Positions 26,340 through 35,695 of a stretch of 64,000 nucleotides of DNA are shown piece after piece (the first letter of the stretch is position 1; each line of letters opens with the position of its first letter). A model generated the notes under the pieces. The model made no database searches and was not told the DNA's origin. It saw only the letters and a program-made list of their open reading frames with translations. Location of the stretch: positions 5,704,001 through 5,768,000 of the forward strand of contig OZ245874.1 of assembly GCA_965229335.1 (NCBI GenBank). Reading direction: 5' to 3'. The DNA is from JAFKFH01 sp017307375. GTDB lineage: Bacteria > Pseudomonadota > Alphaproteobacteria > Ferrovibrionales > Ferrovibrionaceae. A program made the position numbers and the translations under genes.

Positions 26340-26675
26340 TCAAATCAAGCCCAATTCCAGCTGGGCGGCTTCCGACATCATGTCGCGGTCCCACGGCGGG
26401 TCCCAGACCAGGTTGACCCGCACGTCGCGCACGCCCGGCAAGGCCAGGATCTTCGATTCGACCTCGCCGGGCATGCTGCCCGCCACCGGACAGGCCGGGG
26501 TGGTCAGCGTCATGTCGATGTCGACATCGCCGTCGGCGCTGACATCGACCTTGTAGATCAGGCCCAGTTCGTAGATGTCGACCGGAATTTCCGGGTCGTA
26601 GGTATCCTTCAGCACGCCGATGACGTTGTCGCGCAACGTGACCTCGGCCGGCGGATTCGGTGTCTCGGCATCCAT
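26340..26675 (-). CDS. sufT: SufT / MIP18-family (DUF59) Fe-S maturation protein
   Basis: A 111-residue protein with the DUF59 core DPEIPVDIYELGLIY and the conserved TTPACPVAGSMP segment, whose Cys is implicated in Fe-S targeting. It helps maturation of Fe-S proteins. The ATG at 26675 has GGAG 8 bp upstream; a GTG 9 bp earlier overlapping the sufU stop is an alternative. It lies between sufU and sufA, the usual alphaproteobacterial order. Confidence 0.92.
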   Translation of the reverse strand: MDAETPNPPAEVTLRDNVIGVLKDTYDPEIPVDIYELGLIYKVDVSADGDVDIDMTLTTPACPVAGSMPGEVESKILALPGVRDVRVNLVWDPPWDRDMMSEAAQLELGLI

Positions 26676-26680
26676 CGCCG

Positions 26681-27127
26681 TCACTCCGTCTTGATCGTGT
26701 CGGGCTTGTGGTCGAGGGCAGCGACCAGCGTATGCCAGGGCAGGGTCGCGCATTTCACCCGCACCGGGTATTCGCGCACGCCCGAGAAGACCTCGAGCTT
26801 TTCGAGTTCGCCTTCCGGATCCTCGACATCGTCCCTGGTGCAGACATCGTGGAACAGGGTGAACAGGTGGCGGGCCTCGTCCGCCCGCTTGCCCTTGACC
26901 GCCTCGGTCATCAGCGAGGCGGACGCCTTCGAGATGGCGCAGCCGTCACCCTGGAATCCGACATCGGCGATGACGCCGTCGACCACCTTGACGAACACGG
27001 TGACGCGGTCGCCACAGAGCGGATTGTGGCCCTTGGCCAGCTCGGCCCCGTCGATCGCATGAAAGTTCCGCGGCCGCTTGGAATGGTCGAGGATGACTTC
27101 CTGGTAGAGGTCGCGCAGATCGCTCAT
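26681..27127 (-). CDS. sufU: SufU-type zinc-dependent sulfurtransferase / scaffold
   Basis: A 148-residue IscU-like protein. The three Cys and the Asp ligands are in NPLCGD (C38, D40), GDGCAISKASASLM (C63) and RVKCATLPWH (C126); the insert between the second and third Cys is the SufU hallmark. It accepts sulfur from SufS. Its start overlaps the sufS stop by one base (TGATG). Confidence 0.93.
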   Translation of the reverse strand: MSDLRDLYQEVILDHSKRPRNFHAIDGAELAKGHNPLCGDRVTVFVKVVDGVIADVGFQGDGCAISKASASLMTEAVKGKRADEARHLFTLFHDVCTRDDVEDPEGELEKLEVFSGVREYPVRVKCATLPWHTLVAALDHKPDTIKTE

Positions 27128-28347
27128 CAGGCGAAGATCTCCAGAACCTTGGTTATGCCGGCTACCAGCGCGTCGACGTCGTCACGGCCGTTATGGATGC
27201 CGAACGAGGCGCGCGCGGTCGCGGCGACGTCGAAACGGTCCATCACCGGCTGGGCGCAGTGATGGCCTGCGCGAATGGCGATGCCCTCACGATCCAATAT
27301 GGTGCCGATATCGTGCGGATGCACCCCCGCCAGCGTGAACGAGATCACCGACGACTTGGTCTTCGACGTGCCGATGATGCGCAGCGAATTGATCCGGCCC
27401 AGCCGTTCGGTGGCATAGGTCATCAGGTCGCGTTCGTGGGCCACGATGGCATCGAAGCCGATGGCCTGCACATAGTCGATCGCCGCACCCAGCCCCACCG
27501 CGCCGGCGATATGGGGCGTGCCGGCCTCGAACTTCGCCGGGGGGTCGGCATATTCCGTCTTCTCGAAGGTGACCGAGCGGATCATGTCGCCGCCGCCCTG
27601 CCAGGGCGGCATCGCCACCAGATGCTCGTGCCTCGCATACAGGATGCCGATGCCGGTCGGGCCATACAGCTTGTGGCCGGAGAAGACGTAGAAATCGACG
27701 TCGAGATCGCGCACGTCGACCGCCATGTGCGGCACCGCCTGGCAACCGTCGACCAGCACCTTGGCCCCGACCTTGCGCGCCATCGCGACCACCTCGCGCA
27801 CCGGCAGGATGGTGCCGAGGGCATTGGCGACATGGGCAATGGCCACCAGCTTGGTCCGCGGGCCGATCAGGCCGGCGGTGGCCGCGAGGTCGAGATCGCC
27901 ATCGTCGGTGATCGGGGCAATCCTGAGCACGATGCCGCGTTCGTCGCGCAGCATCTGCCAGGGCACGATGTTCGAGTGATGCTCCATGGCCGAGATGACG
28001 ACTTCGTCGCCCGGCTGGAGAAAGGCGCGGCCCCAGCTCTGGGCGACGAGGTTGATGCCCTCGGTGGCACCGCGGACGAAGACGATCTCCTCGTCGCGGG
28101 CGGCGTTGAGGAAGGCGCGGACCTTGGCGCGCGACTGCTCGTAGCGCTCGGTCGCGCGCTGCGACAGCCAATAGACGCCGCGATGGACGTTGGCGTACTC
28201 GAACTCATAGAAGCTGCGCAACGCGTCGAGGACCGGCCGCGGCTTCTGGGCCGAGGCCGCGGAGTCGAGGAAGGTCAGGTGCTTGCCGTACATGTCCTGG
28301 CCGAGCGCCGGGAAATCGGCGCGGATACGGGCGAGATCGAGCGTCAT
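27127..28347 (-). CDS. sufS: Cysteine desulfurase SufS
   Basis: A 406-residue PLP enzyme that supplies sulfur for Fe-S assembly. The PLP Lys is in FSGHKLYGPTG and the catalytic Cys in IRAGHHCAQPVM. The start is the ATG at 28347, which overlaps the sufD stop (ATGA); the long open frame upstream of it is antisense-type shadow. Length and motifs are typical of group II desulfurases. Confidence 0.95.
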   Translation of the reverse strand: MTLDLARIRADFPALGQDMYGKHLTFLDSAASAQKPRPVLDALRSFYEFEYANVHRGVYWLSQRATERYEQSRAKVRAFLNAARDEEIVFVRGATEGINLVAQSWGRAFLQPGDEVVISAMEHHSNIVPWQMLRDERGIVLRIAPITDDGDLDLAATAGLIGPRTKLVAIAHVANALGTILPVREVVAMARKVGAKVLVDGCQAVPHMAVDVRDLDVDFYVFSGHKLYGPTGIGILYARHEHLVAMPPWQGGGDMIRSVTFEKTEYADPPAKFEAGTPHIAGAVGLGAAIDYVQAIGFDAIVAHERDLMTYATERLGRINSLRIIGTSKTKSSVISFTLAGVHPHDIGTILDREGIAIRAGHHCAQPVMDRFDVAATARASFGIHNGRDDVDALVAGITKVLEIFA

Positions 28348-29672
28348 GCGGAGGCGTCCTCGACCTGATGGCCCAGCGCGCGGCCGAGCGCTGCCAGCAG
28401 GAAATTGCGGATCGGCTCGGCCTCGATCTGGTCGAGCGGTTCGCGCAGATGGGCCGCGACCAGCAGCGCGCGGGCCTGGTCGATGCCGATGCCGCGGGCC
28501 TGGAAATAAAACAGCGAAGCCGGGTCGAGATCGCCGATCGTCGCGCCGTGGCTGCATTTGACGTCGTCGGCCAGGATTTCCAGCTCGGGCTTGGTATCGG
28601 CGGCCGCCTGGTCGGAAAGCAGGAGATGGCGGCAGAGCTGCTGGGCATCGGTCTTCTGCGCATCGACTGCGACATTGACCGCGCCCTGGAACACCACATG
28701 GCCCATGTCGTCGGCGACACTCTTGAACAACTGGCTCGAATTGCCGCCGCGATGGTCATGCGACAACCGCCAGGTCGCATCGAGCAGCTGGCGGCCACGG
28801 GCCAGCGAAGCCGCACCCAGCCGGCATTCGGCATCGGGACCACCCAGCCGCACCGCGATCTCGTCGCGGGCGAGTTGCCCCCCGAGCCCCAGCGTCGCCG
28901 CATGGAAACAGCCATGGCCGGCCAGATCGACCGAGGTGAACGCGGTATGATGCGCGGCCGCCCCTTCGTCCTGATGCTTGTAGAGGCGCAGCACCGCATG
29001 CTGGCCGACGCGCGCCTGGACCACCGGATTCGACCAGTAGGCGCCATCGCCCCGGCCGACATGGCTGATCAGCACGCTGGCCGAGGCGCCGTCCTCGGCA
29101 ACGATCACCGTGCGCGGGTGCAGGGCAAAACTGCCGGCCGACGCGTCGGCGGCGAAGACGATGTGGACCGGATCGATCACCGCCCCGGCACCGAGCCGGA
29201 TGGCCGCGCCGTGGTCGGCGCGCGCACCGTTCAGCGCGGCCAGCGACCGGGCACGGTCCTCGAAGGCTTCGGCCAGGAACGGCTCGAGCCAGCCGGCGTC
29301 GTCGCCGGCCAATGCCTGGGCAAGGTCGATCACGGCGACGTTGCCCGGCAGGTGGCCCAGGTCGCTCAGATCGCCGCGGAAGCGGCCGTTGACGAAGACC
29401 AGGCGATGGGCCGTCGGGATGGTTTCGAAGGCCGGTAGCGTCGAAGGCTCCGGCGCACCCTCGGCCGGTGCCGCATCGGCAAGGCCGCTCAGGCGGGTGA
29501 ACTTCCAGGCTTCCAGCCGATGGCTCGGGAAACCGGCCGCGGCGAAGCGCTCGATATTGCCTTCGCGCGCCGCCCCCAGCCAGGGCAAGGCGGCGCCCGG
29601 CAGCCAGCCGCGCAGCGCGGCATAACCGGCCAGCTGCGGCGCCGCCTGGGCGATTGCGGTATTGGCAGCCAT
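28344..29672 (-). CDS. sufD: Fe-S assembly protein SufD
   Basis: A 442-residue member of the SufBD beta-helix family. The C-terminal half has DDVKCSHGATIGDLDP, the conserved region around the SufBD functional Cys/His. It forms SufBC2D with the products of the two upstream genes. The start was placed at 29672, 4 bp after sufC; an in-frame ATG at 29705 inside sufC with a GGAG before it is possible. Confidence 0.93.
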   Translation of the reverse strand: MAANTAIAQAAPQLAGYAALRGWLPGAALPWLGAAREGNIERFAAAGFPSHRLEAWKFTRLSGLADAAPAEGAPEPSTLPAFETIPTAHRLVFVNGRFRGDLSDLGHLPGNVAVIDLAQALAGDDAGWLEPFLAEAFEDRARSLAALNGARADHGAAIRLGAGAVIDPVHIVFAADASAGSFALHPRTVIVAEDGASASVLISHVGRGDGAYWSNPVVQARVGQHAVLRLYKHQDEGAAAHHTAFTSVDLAGHGCFHAATLGLGGQLARDEIAVRLGGPDAECRLGAASLARGRQLLDATWRLSHDHRGGNSSQLFKSVADDMGHVVFQGAVNVAVDAQKTDAQQLCRHLLLSDQAAADTKPELEILADDVKCSHGATIGDLDPASLFYFQARGIGIDQARALLVAAHLREPLDQIEAEPIRNFLLAALGRALGHQVEDASA

Positions 29673-29676
29673 CGCG

Positions 29677-30426
29677 TCAGGCCGCCGGCTGGGCGATGTC
29701 GCCATAGCCGTGCTCCTCGAGCTCGAGCGCCAGTTCCGGCCCGCCCGACCGCACGATGCGCCCTTGCGCCAGCACATGGACGATATCGGGCTTCACGTAG
29801 TCGAGCAGGCGCTGGTAGTGGGTAATCATCAGGATCGAGCGGTCCGGCCCGCGCAGGCTGTTGACGCCGTCCGAGACGATGCGCAGCGCATCGATGTCGA
29901 GGCCCGAATCGGTTTCGTCCAGCACGGCGAAGCGCGGCTCCAGCATGGCCATCTGGAAGATTTCGTTGCGCTTCTTCTCGCCGCCGGAAAAACCGACATT
30001 GACCGCGCGCTGCAGGAATTTCTGGTCCATCTTCAAGGCCTTCATCTTGGCCTTGGCGGATTTGAGGAAATCCATCGCGTCGAGCTCGGCCATGCCGCGA
30101 TGGCGGCGCACGGCGTTGACGGCTGCCTTGAGGAAGGTCGCGTTGGCGACGCCGGGAATCTCGACCGGATACTGGAAGGCGAGGAACAGGCCTTCGCGCG
30201 CCCGCTCCTCCGGCTCCATCGCCAGCAGGTCCTTGCCGAAATAGCTGATCGACCCTTCGGTCACTTCATAGCCGTCGCGGCCGGCCAGCACGTGGCTGAG
30301 CGTCGACTTGCCGGCACCGTTCGGGCCCATGATGGCATGGACCTCGCCGGGATTGATGGTCAGGTCGAGGCCGCGAAGGATCGCTTTGCCGTCGACGAGG
30401 ACATGCAAATTCGAGATGACGATCAT
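29677..30426 (-). CDS. sufC: Fe-S assembly ATPase SufC
   Basis: A 249-residue ABC-type ATPase of the SufBCD complex, soluble and not a transporter. Walker A is GPNGAGKST (about 35-43), the signature FSGGEKKRNEI and Walker B FAVLDETDSGLD are canonical for SufC. It starts 12 bp after the sufB stop. Confidence 0.96.
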   Translation of the reverse strand: MIVISNLHVLVDGKAILRGLDLTINPGEVHAIMGPNGAGKSTLSHVLAGRDGYEVTEGSISYFGKDLLAMEPEERAREGLFLAFQYPVEIPGVANATFLKAAVNAVRRHRGMAELDAMDFLKSAKAKMKALKMDQKFLQRAVNVGFSGGEKKRNEIFQMAMLEPRFAVLDETDSGLDIDALRIVSDGVNSLRGPDRSILMITHYQRLLDYVKPDIVHVLAQGRIVRSGGPELALELEEHGYGDIAQPAA

Positions 30427-30438
30427 CTGAGGACTTCC

Positions 30439-31893
<1,455 letters not shown>

Positions 31894-31897
31894 GGCA

Positions 31898-32359
31898 TCA
31901 GTCCGTTGGCTGTAAAGCGGCTAGCGGAGCCTTGGGGGCAAGCGAAAACACGATCGGGGCCGGCAGGATGTCGGCAAGGCTGACATCCTCGAGCGCCCGG
32001 CGCATTGCCAGGTTGATCTTGTGCACGCCCTGGCGCGACGGGCAGACGCGCTCGACGTCGCAGCCTTCGCCCTCGGTCAGCGTGCACTGGGTGAGGCCGA
32101 TCGGGCCGTCGAGCGCGGAAACGATCGCGGCGACCGAAATCGCCTCGGCCGGACGGCTGAGCGTGTAGCCACCCTTGGCGCCGCGCTGCGAGGTCAGCAG
32201 CCCGCCGCGGCACAGCTTGGCCAGCACCTTCGATACCGTCGGCACCGGCAGGCCCGTGCCCTGCGCGACATCGACCGCATTGTGCACGCCATCGGCGCGC
32301 GTCGCGATGTGGGTCATCGCGACGACGGCATAGTCGGCAAGGCGGCTCAGGCGGATCAT
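31898..32359 (-). CDS. Rrf2-family Fe-S-sensing regulator of the suf operon (IscR/SufR-like)
   Basis: A 153-residue Rrf2 protein. The winged helix spans about residues 1-65 (GLPVPTVSKVLAKLCRGGLL) and the 2Fe-2S ligands C92, C100 and C106 lie in CTLTEGEGCDVERVC. As first gene of the operon it should act as a feedback sensor of Fe-S status, probably through the dyad at 32391-32433. Confidence 0.93.
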   Translation of the reverse strand: MIRLSRLADYAVVAMTHIATRADGVHNAVDVAQGTGLPVPTVSKVLAKLCRGGLLTSQRGAKGGYTLSRPAEAISVAAIVSALDGPIGLTQCTLTEGEGCDVERVCPSRQGVHKINLAMRRALEDVSLADILPAPIVFSLAPKAPLAALQPTD

Positions 32360-32390
32360 CTGGCTTCAGGCCCGAATGATTGGCAATACG

Positions 32391-32433
32391 ACCGATCTGG
32401 TCCGATTTGCGCGGAAATCAAGACCAGTCCGGT
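32391..32433. promoter_or_regulatory. Candidate operator in front of the suf operon
   Basis: ACCGATCTGGTC (32391-32402) and GACCAGTCCGGT (32422-32433) form an inverted repeat matching at 10 of 12 positions; a nested GATTT/AAATC pair (32404-32419) lies between them. On the minus strand the outer arm reads ATACCGGACT, close to one half of the enterobacterial type-1 IscR motif. It lies 32-74 bp before the Rrf2 start. Confidence 0.5.
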
Positions 32434-32548
32434 ATGGAATGCAAGATGAATCCGCTGACAGCCGGGATAGCAGTAGCCGGCTGTTACCCGTTACCGCGCC
32501 CGCCATGGGAGATTGGGGCCGGGAAACGCCACTGAAAGGGAGGCCGCG

Positions 32549-33136
32549 ATGGCCGGAAAACGCATCCTGATGCTGGTCGGCGACTACGCCGAGGATTACG
32601 AGACGATGGTGCCGTTCCAGGCGCTGCAGATGGTCGGCCATGCCGTCCAAGCCGTCTGTCCCGGCAAGAAGCCCGGCGACAGCATCGCCACCGCGATCCA
32701 CGATTTCGAAGGCGCCCAGACCTACAGCGAAAAACGTGGCCACAATTTTGTCCTCAACGCGGATTTCGCGGCGGTGCGCGCCGAACACTACGACGCCCTG
32801 GTCATTCCGGGCGGCCGCGCCCCCGAATATCTCCGCCTGGACCCGGCCGTGGTCACGCTGGTGCGCGCCTTTGCCGCCGCCGACAAGCCGATCGCGGCGG
32901 TCTGCCATGGCGCCCAGTTGCTCGCCGCTGCCGACGTCATCCGCGGCCGCAAGGTCTCGGCCTACCCCGCCTGCCGGCCGGAGGTGGAAATGGCCGGCGG
33001 GATCTATCAGGATATCGCCATCGACGCGGCGGTGGCCGATGGCCGCCTGGTCACCGCGCCGGCCTGGCCGGCGCATCCCGCCTGGCTTGCCGCCTTTCTC
33101 GGCGTGCTCGGCACCGAACTGCGCCACGCCGCCTGA
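32549..33136 (+). CDS. DJ-1/PfpI-family protein
   Basis: A 195-residue member of the class-I glutamine-amidotransferase-like superfamily. The nucleophile Cys is in AAVCHGAQLL, with the upstream VIPGGRAPEYLR segment as in YhbO/PfpI-type deglycases or proteases. The ATG at 32549 has a good AAAGGGAGG upstream. It is divergent from the suf operon and starts a three-gene stretch on the plus strand. Activity (deglycase, chaperone or protease) cannot be told from sequence. Confidence 0.9.
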   Translation: MAGKRILMLVGDYAEDYETMVPFQALQMVGHAVQAVCPGKKPGDSIATAIHDFEGAQTYSEKRGHNFVLNADFAAVRAEHYDALVIPGGRAPEYLRLDPAVVTLVRAFAAADKPIAAVCHGAQLLAAADVIRGRKVSAYPACRPEVEMAGGIYQDIAIDAAVADGRLVTAPAWPAHPAWLAAFLGVLGTELRHAA

Positions 33137-33157
33137 CACGTCGGAGGAGACGACGCC

Positions 33158-33487
33158 ATGTGCGAGATCTACGTCAAGGCCGACCCGATGCTCTATGAGA
33201 GCCGCTCGCGCTCGATCCGCATCCACGGCGTCGTCACCTCGATCCGGCTGGAGAACCTGTTCTGGGACGTCCTGGCCGAGATCGGGGCGCGCGACGGCAT
33301 GACTACCAACCAGCTGATCGCCAAGCTCTACGACGAGATCGTCGACTATCGGGGCGAGGTGCCGAACCTCGCCTCGTTCCTCCGCGTCTCCTGCCTGCGC
33401 TACCTGTCGCTTGTCGTCCACCAGCCGGCGGCAGCCCAGCCTGCGGCCCAGCCGGCCCACACCGCCGAGGCGCAGACCCGCCACTGA
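33158..33487 (+). CDS. Ribbon-helix-helix domain protein
   Basis: A 109-residue protein whose core (about residues 18-75) matches the RHH_4-type domain: SRSIRIHGVVTSIRLENLFW forms the ribbon, then WDVLAEIGARDGMTTNQLIAKL the helices. This family is common in alphaproteobacteria and presumed DNA-binding. The C-terminal 25 residues are Ala/Gln/Pro-rich. It follows the PfpI-like gene by 21 bp with GGAGGAG before the ATG, so the two are probably co-transcribed. Confidence 0.85.
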   Translation: MCEIYVKADPMLYESRSRSIRIHGVVTSIRLENLFWDVLAEIGARDGMTTNQLIAKLYDEIVDYRGEVPNLASFLRVSCLRYLSLVVHQPAAAQPAAQPAHTAEAQTRH

Positions 33488-33581
33488 TCGCGGGTTGTGT
33501 GGCATCCAATCGTCGCAATTCGACAGATTGATATAATTTTATGTATCTGGCATGCTGCTCGCGGAATGGAAGGAGAGCAGA

Positions 33582-34622
33582 ATGCTCAACGCGACATCGG
33601 CCCCGTCGGGCACCCTCGACTCGTTCCGCCAGCAGGCGACGCGCCAGGCGGTCGACGCAAAAACCAAGCAGGACGAGGACAAGCGCGCGCAGGATGCCGC
33701 CGAAAAGCGCAACCTGGCGACCGAAGCGCGCAACTACCTCGACGACCAGGGCAAGCCGCAGACCCCCGTGCTTAAGACCGTGTCCGCCGCCGCCTCGGGC
33801 GGCGACGAGCAGCGCAAGGCGGCGCTGAAGGAAAAGCTGCGGATGCTGGTCGAGCAGCTGAAGTCGCTGATGCAGTTTGCCGCGCACAATCCCGCGATGG
33901 CCAAGGCGATCGCCCAGCTCAGCCGCGAGATTGCCGGTATCGCCAAGCAGCTCGGCGCATCGTCGCCGGGCGTGCCGGCGACGGCCGGGTCCACCCCGGC
34001 CGCGACGCCGGCCCCCGCCGCGGCGGCGCAGCCCCAGTCGGGCGGCACCGAGGCCGCGGCAGGCGCAGCCAATGCCGCCCAGGCCGGCGGCGAGCAGCAG
34101 GCCGGTGGCGAGCAGGCCGCTGGCGAGCAGGCCGCTGGCGAGCAGGGCGGCGACGATGCGACCGATGCCGGTAACGCAGGCGGCGAAAAAGCCGTCGCCG
34201 GCGACCCGGCCGTCAAGGGGCAGGAGACGAAGGGCCAGGACGCCAAGGGCGAGAATGTCGGGGGCGAGGACGCCGACAAGGACGGCGAAAAGAGCGAGAA
34301 GACCGACGACGACGCGACGGCGATGCCGAGTGCCGCGGAGGCCGCCGCCAAGGGCCAGGCCATGATGGAGAAGATCCAGGGCGACCGGCCGAAGAGCCAG
34401 AACGACCCGGAGCTGAAGGAATTGCTGACCAAGGCCAAGGCGCTGTTGCGCCAGGCCAAGTCGATGATCGAGGAGATGGCGCAGGAAGCGCAGCGCAAGG
34501 GTGGGAAGGACGAATTCGAGGACGAGCGGCGCGATGCGGTCGACGCGATCGCCCAGATCGACAAGATCAGCAGCGGCAGCGGCGATCTCGCCGCCGGCAG
34601 CGTGGTCAGCCTGATCGCCTGA
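33582..34622 (+). CDS. Acidic repeat-rich protein of unknown function
   Basis: A 346-residue protein with three parts: a charged helical N-terminus (residues 1-110, with KEKLRMLVEQLKSLMQFAA), a low-complexity middle rich in Ala, Gly, Glu, Gln and Asp with tandem GEQAA units, and a helical C-terminus (LTKAKALLRQAKSMIEEMAQ). No signal peptide or membrane segment is visible. GGAG precedes the ATG at 33582, and an AT-rich promoter-like stretch lies at 33500-33550. I do not recognise a family. The shape recalls cytoplasmic or secreted structural proteins with flexible linkers, but nothing more can be claimed. Confidence 0.7.
   Translation: MLNATSAPSGTLDSFRQQATRQAVDAKTKQDEDKRAQDAAEKRNLATEARNYLDDQGKPQTPVLKTVSAAASGGDEQRKAALKEKLRMLVEQLKSLMQFAAHNPAMAKAIAQLSREIAGIAKQLGASSPGVPATAGSTPAATPAPAAAAQPQSGGTEAAAGAANAAQAGGEQQAGGEQAAGEQAAGEQGGDDATDAGNAGGEKAVAGDPAVKGQETKGQDAKGENVGGEDADKDGEKSEKTDDDATAMPSAAEAAAKGQAMMEKIQGDRPKSQNDPELKELLTKAKALLRQAKSMIEEMAQEAQRKGGKDEFEDERRDAVDAIAQIDKISSGSGDLAAGSVVSLIA
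34089..34145 (+). repeat. 15-bp tandem repeat within the acidic protein gene
   Basis: GGCGAGCAGGCCGCT occurs at 34107-34121 and 34122-34136, preceded by an 18-bp variant (34089-34106) and followed by a partial copy (34137-34145). The unit encodes Gly-Glu-Gln-Ala-Ala. The near-identity of the copies suggests recent slippage, so repeat number may vary between strains. Confidence 0.8.
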
Positions 34623-34624
34623 GG

Positions 34625-35551
34625 TCAGGCGTCGAGTGACGCCGGCAGGGCTTCGCGCATCGCCACGACATGGGTGCGCAGGGCCTGCACGAAGGCCGCG
34701 GTAGCTGGCGGCAGCTGGGCGGTGCGCAGATGGGCAAAGCCGATCGACACGCTCCAGAACGCCCCCTTCATCCGTAGCGGCACGAGGCCGCGGGCGCGCG
34801 CCTGCGGCAGGACCAGCGACGGGATGCTGGCCAGGTAGTCCGACTGCGCCACGACGGCGAAAAGCGTTTCCAGATTGTTGGTTTCGACCGCAAAGCGCGG
34901 CAGTTCCTGATCGCTGGCGGCGAAATAGGCGCCGAGCCGCGCCTGGGCCAGTTCATCGTTGGTGAAGCCGGCCCACGGACACGACAGCAGATCGCGGGCC
35001 TCGAGCCCGGCACGGTCGGCCAGCGCGTGCTCGCGCCGGGCGACCACCACATTGCGCACGTCGAACAGCCGCTCGCAGACCAGCGACCGGTGGCGCGGAA
35101 ACTCCAGCGCCGTGCAGATCAGGTCGAGTTCGCCGCTCAGCAGGCCAGCCAGGCTCTCGTCCATGCTGTCGACCCGGAGACGGACGCGGACATGCGGATG
35201 GGCGCGCTGGAAGGCGACGAGCGCATCGGGCAGATAGCCGATCGAACTGGGTCCGGTACCGATGTTGAGCACACCCGACACGCCGGACTTCAACGCAATC
35301 ATCTCGGAATCGATATGCGCGATTTCCTTCTCGACCAGCCGCGCGCGCTCGGCCAGGACGCGGCCGAACCGAGTCAGCTCGAAGGTCTTGGCACCGCGTT
35401 CGATCAGCCGCACACCGAAACGGTCCTCCAACTGCTGCACTGCCCGCGTCAACGCCGGCTGGGTCATGTGCAGCCGCGCGGCCGCGGCCGTGAAGCTCTT
35501 GAGTTCGGCGACAGCGAGGAACTGGCGCAGCTGGCGAAGTTCGATCTGCAT
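34625..35551 (-). CDS. LysR-family regulator of the cyclase/TRAP cluster
   Basis: A 308-residue LysR protein (helix-turn-helix KSFTAAAARLHMTQPALTRA at about residues 18-37, effector domain from about 90). It is divergent from the double-cyclase gene across a 144-bp gap, the standard arrangement for LysR control of a catabolic operon. The inducer is presumably a substrate or intermediate of that cluster. Confidence 0.9.
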   Translation of the reverse strand: MQIELRQLRQFLAVAELKSFTAAAARLHMTQPALTRAVQQLEDRFGVRLIERGAKTFELTRFGRVLAERARLVEKEIAHIDSEMIALKSGVSGVLNIGTGPSSIGYLPDALVAFQRAHPHVRVRLRVDSMDESLAGLLSGELDLICTALEFPRHRSLVCERLFDVRNVVVARREHALADRAGLEARDLLSCPWAGFTNDELAQARLGAYFAASDQELPRFAVETNNLETLFAVVAQSDYLASIPSLVLPQARARGLVPLRMKGAFWSVSIGFAHLRTAQLPPATAAFVQALRTHVVAMREALPASLDA

Positions 35552-35695
35552 GGCGTTCCATTAGAACCGCAATCGCCGCCCGCCGTCCACGCGGACCCCA
35601 TAACTGCGCGGCATGACGAAATGCCCCAACGGTATTGGCGACACCGAGGCGACCGCGCCTAGCCTTCCCGTCAACGGACAACGGGAGGAAAGACG

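Noticed and set aside
34089..34145. Short repeats considered as a possible CRISPR-like array
   Set aside because: The units are contiguous 15-bp coding repeats with no spacers, inside an open frame.
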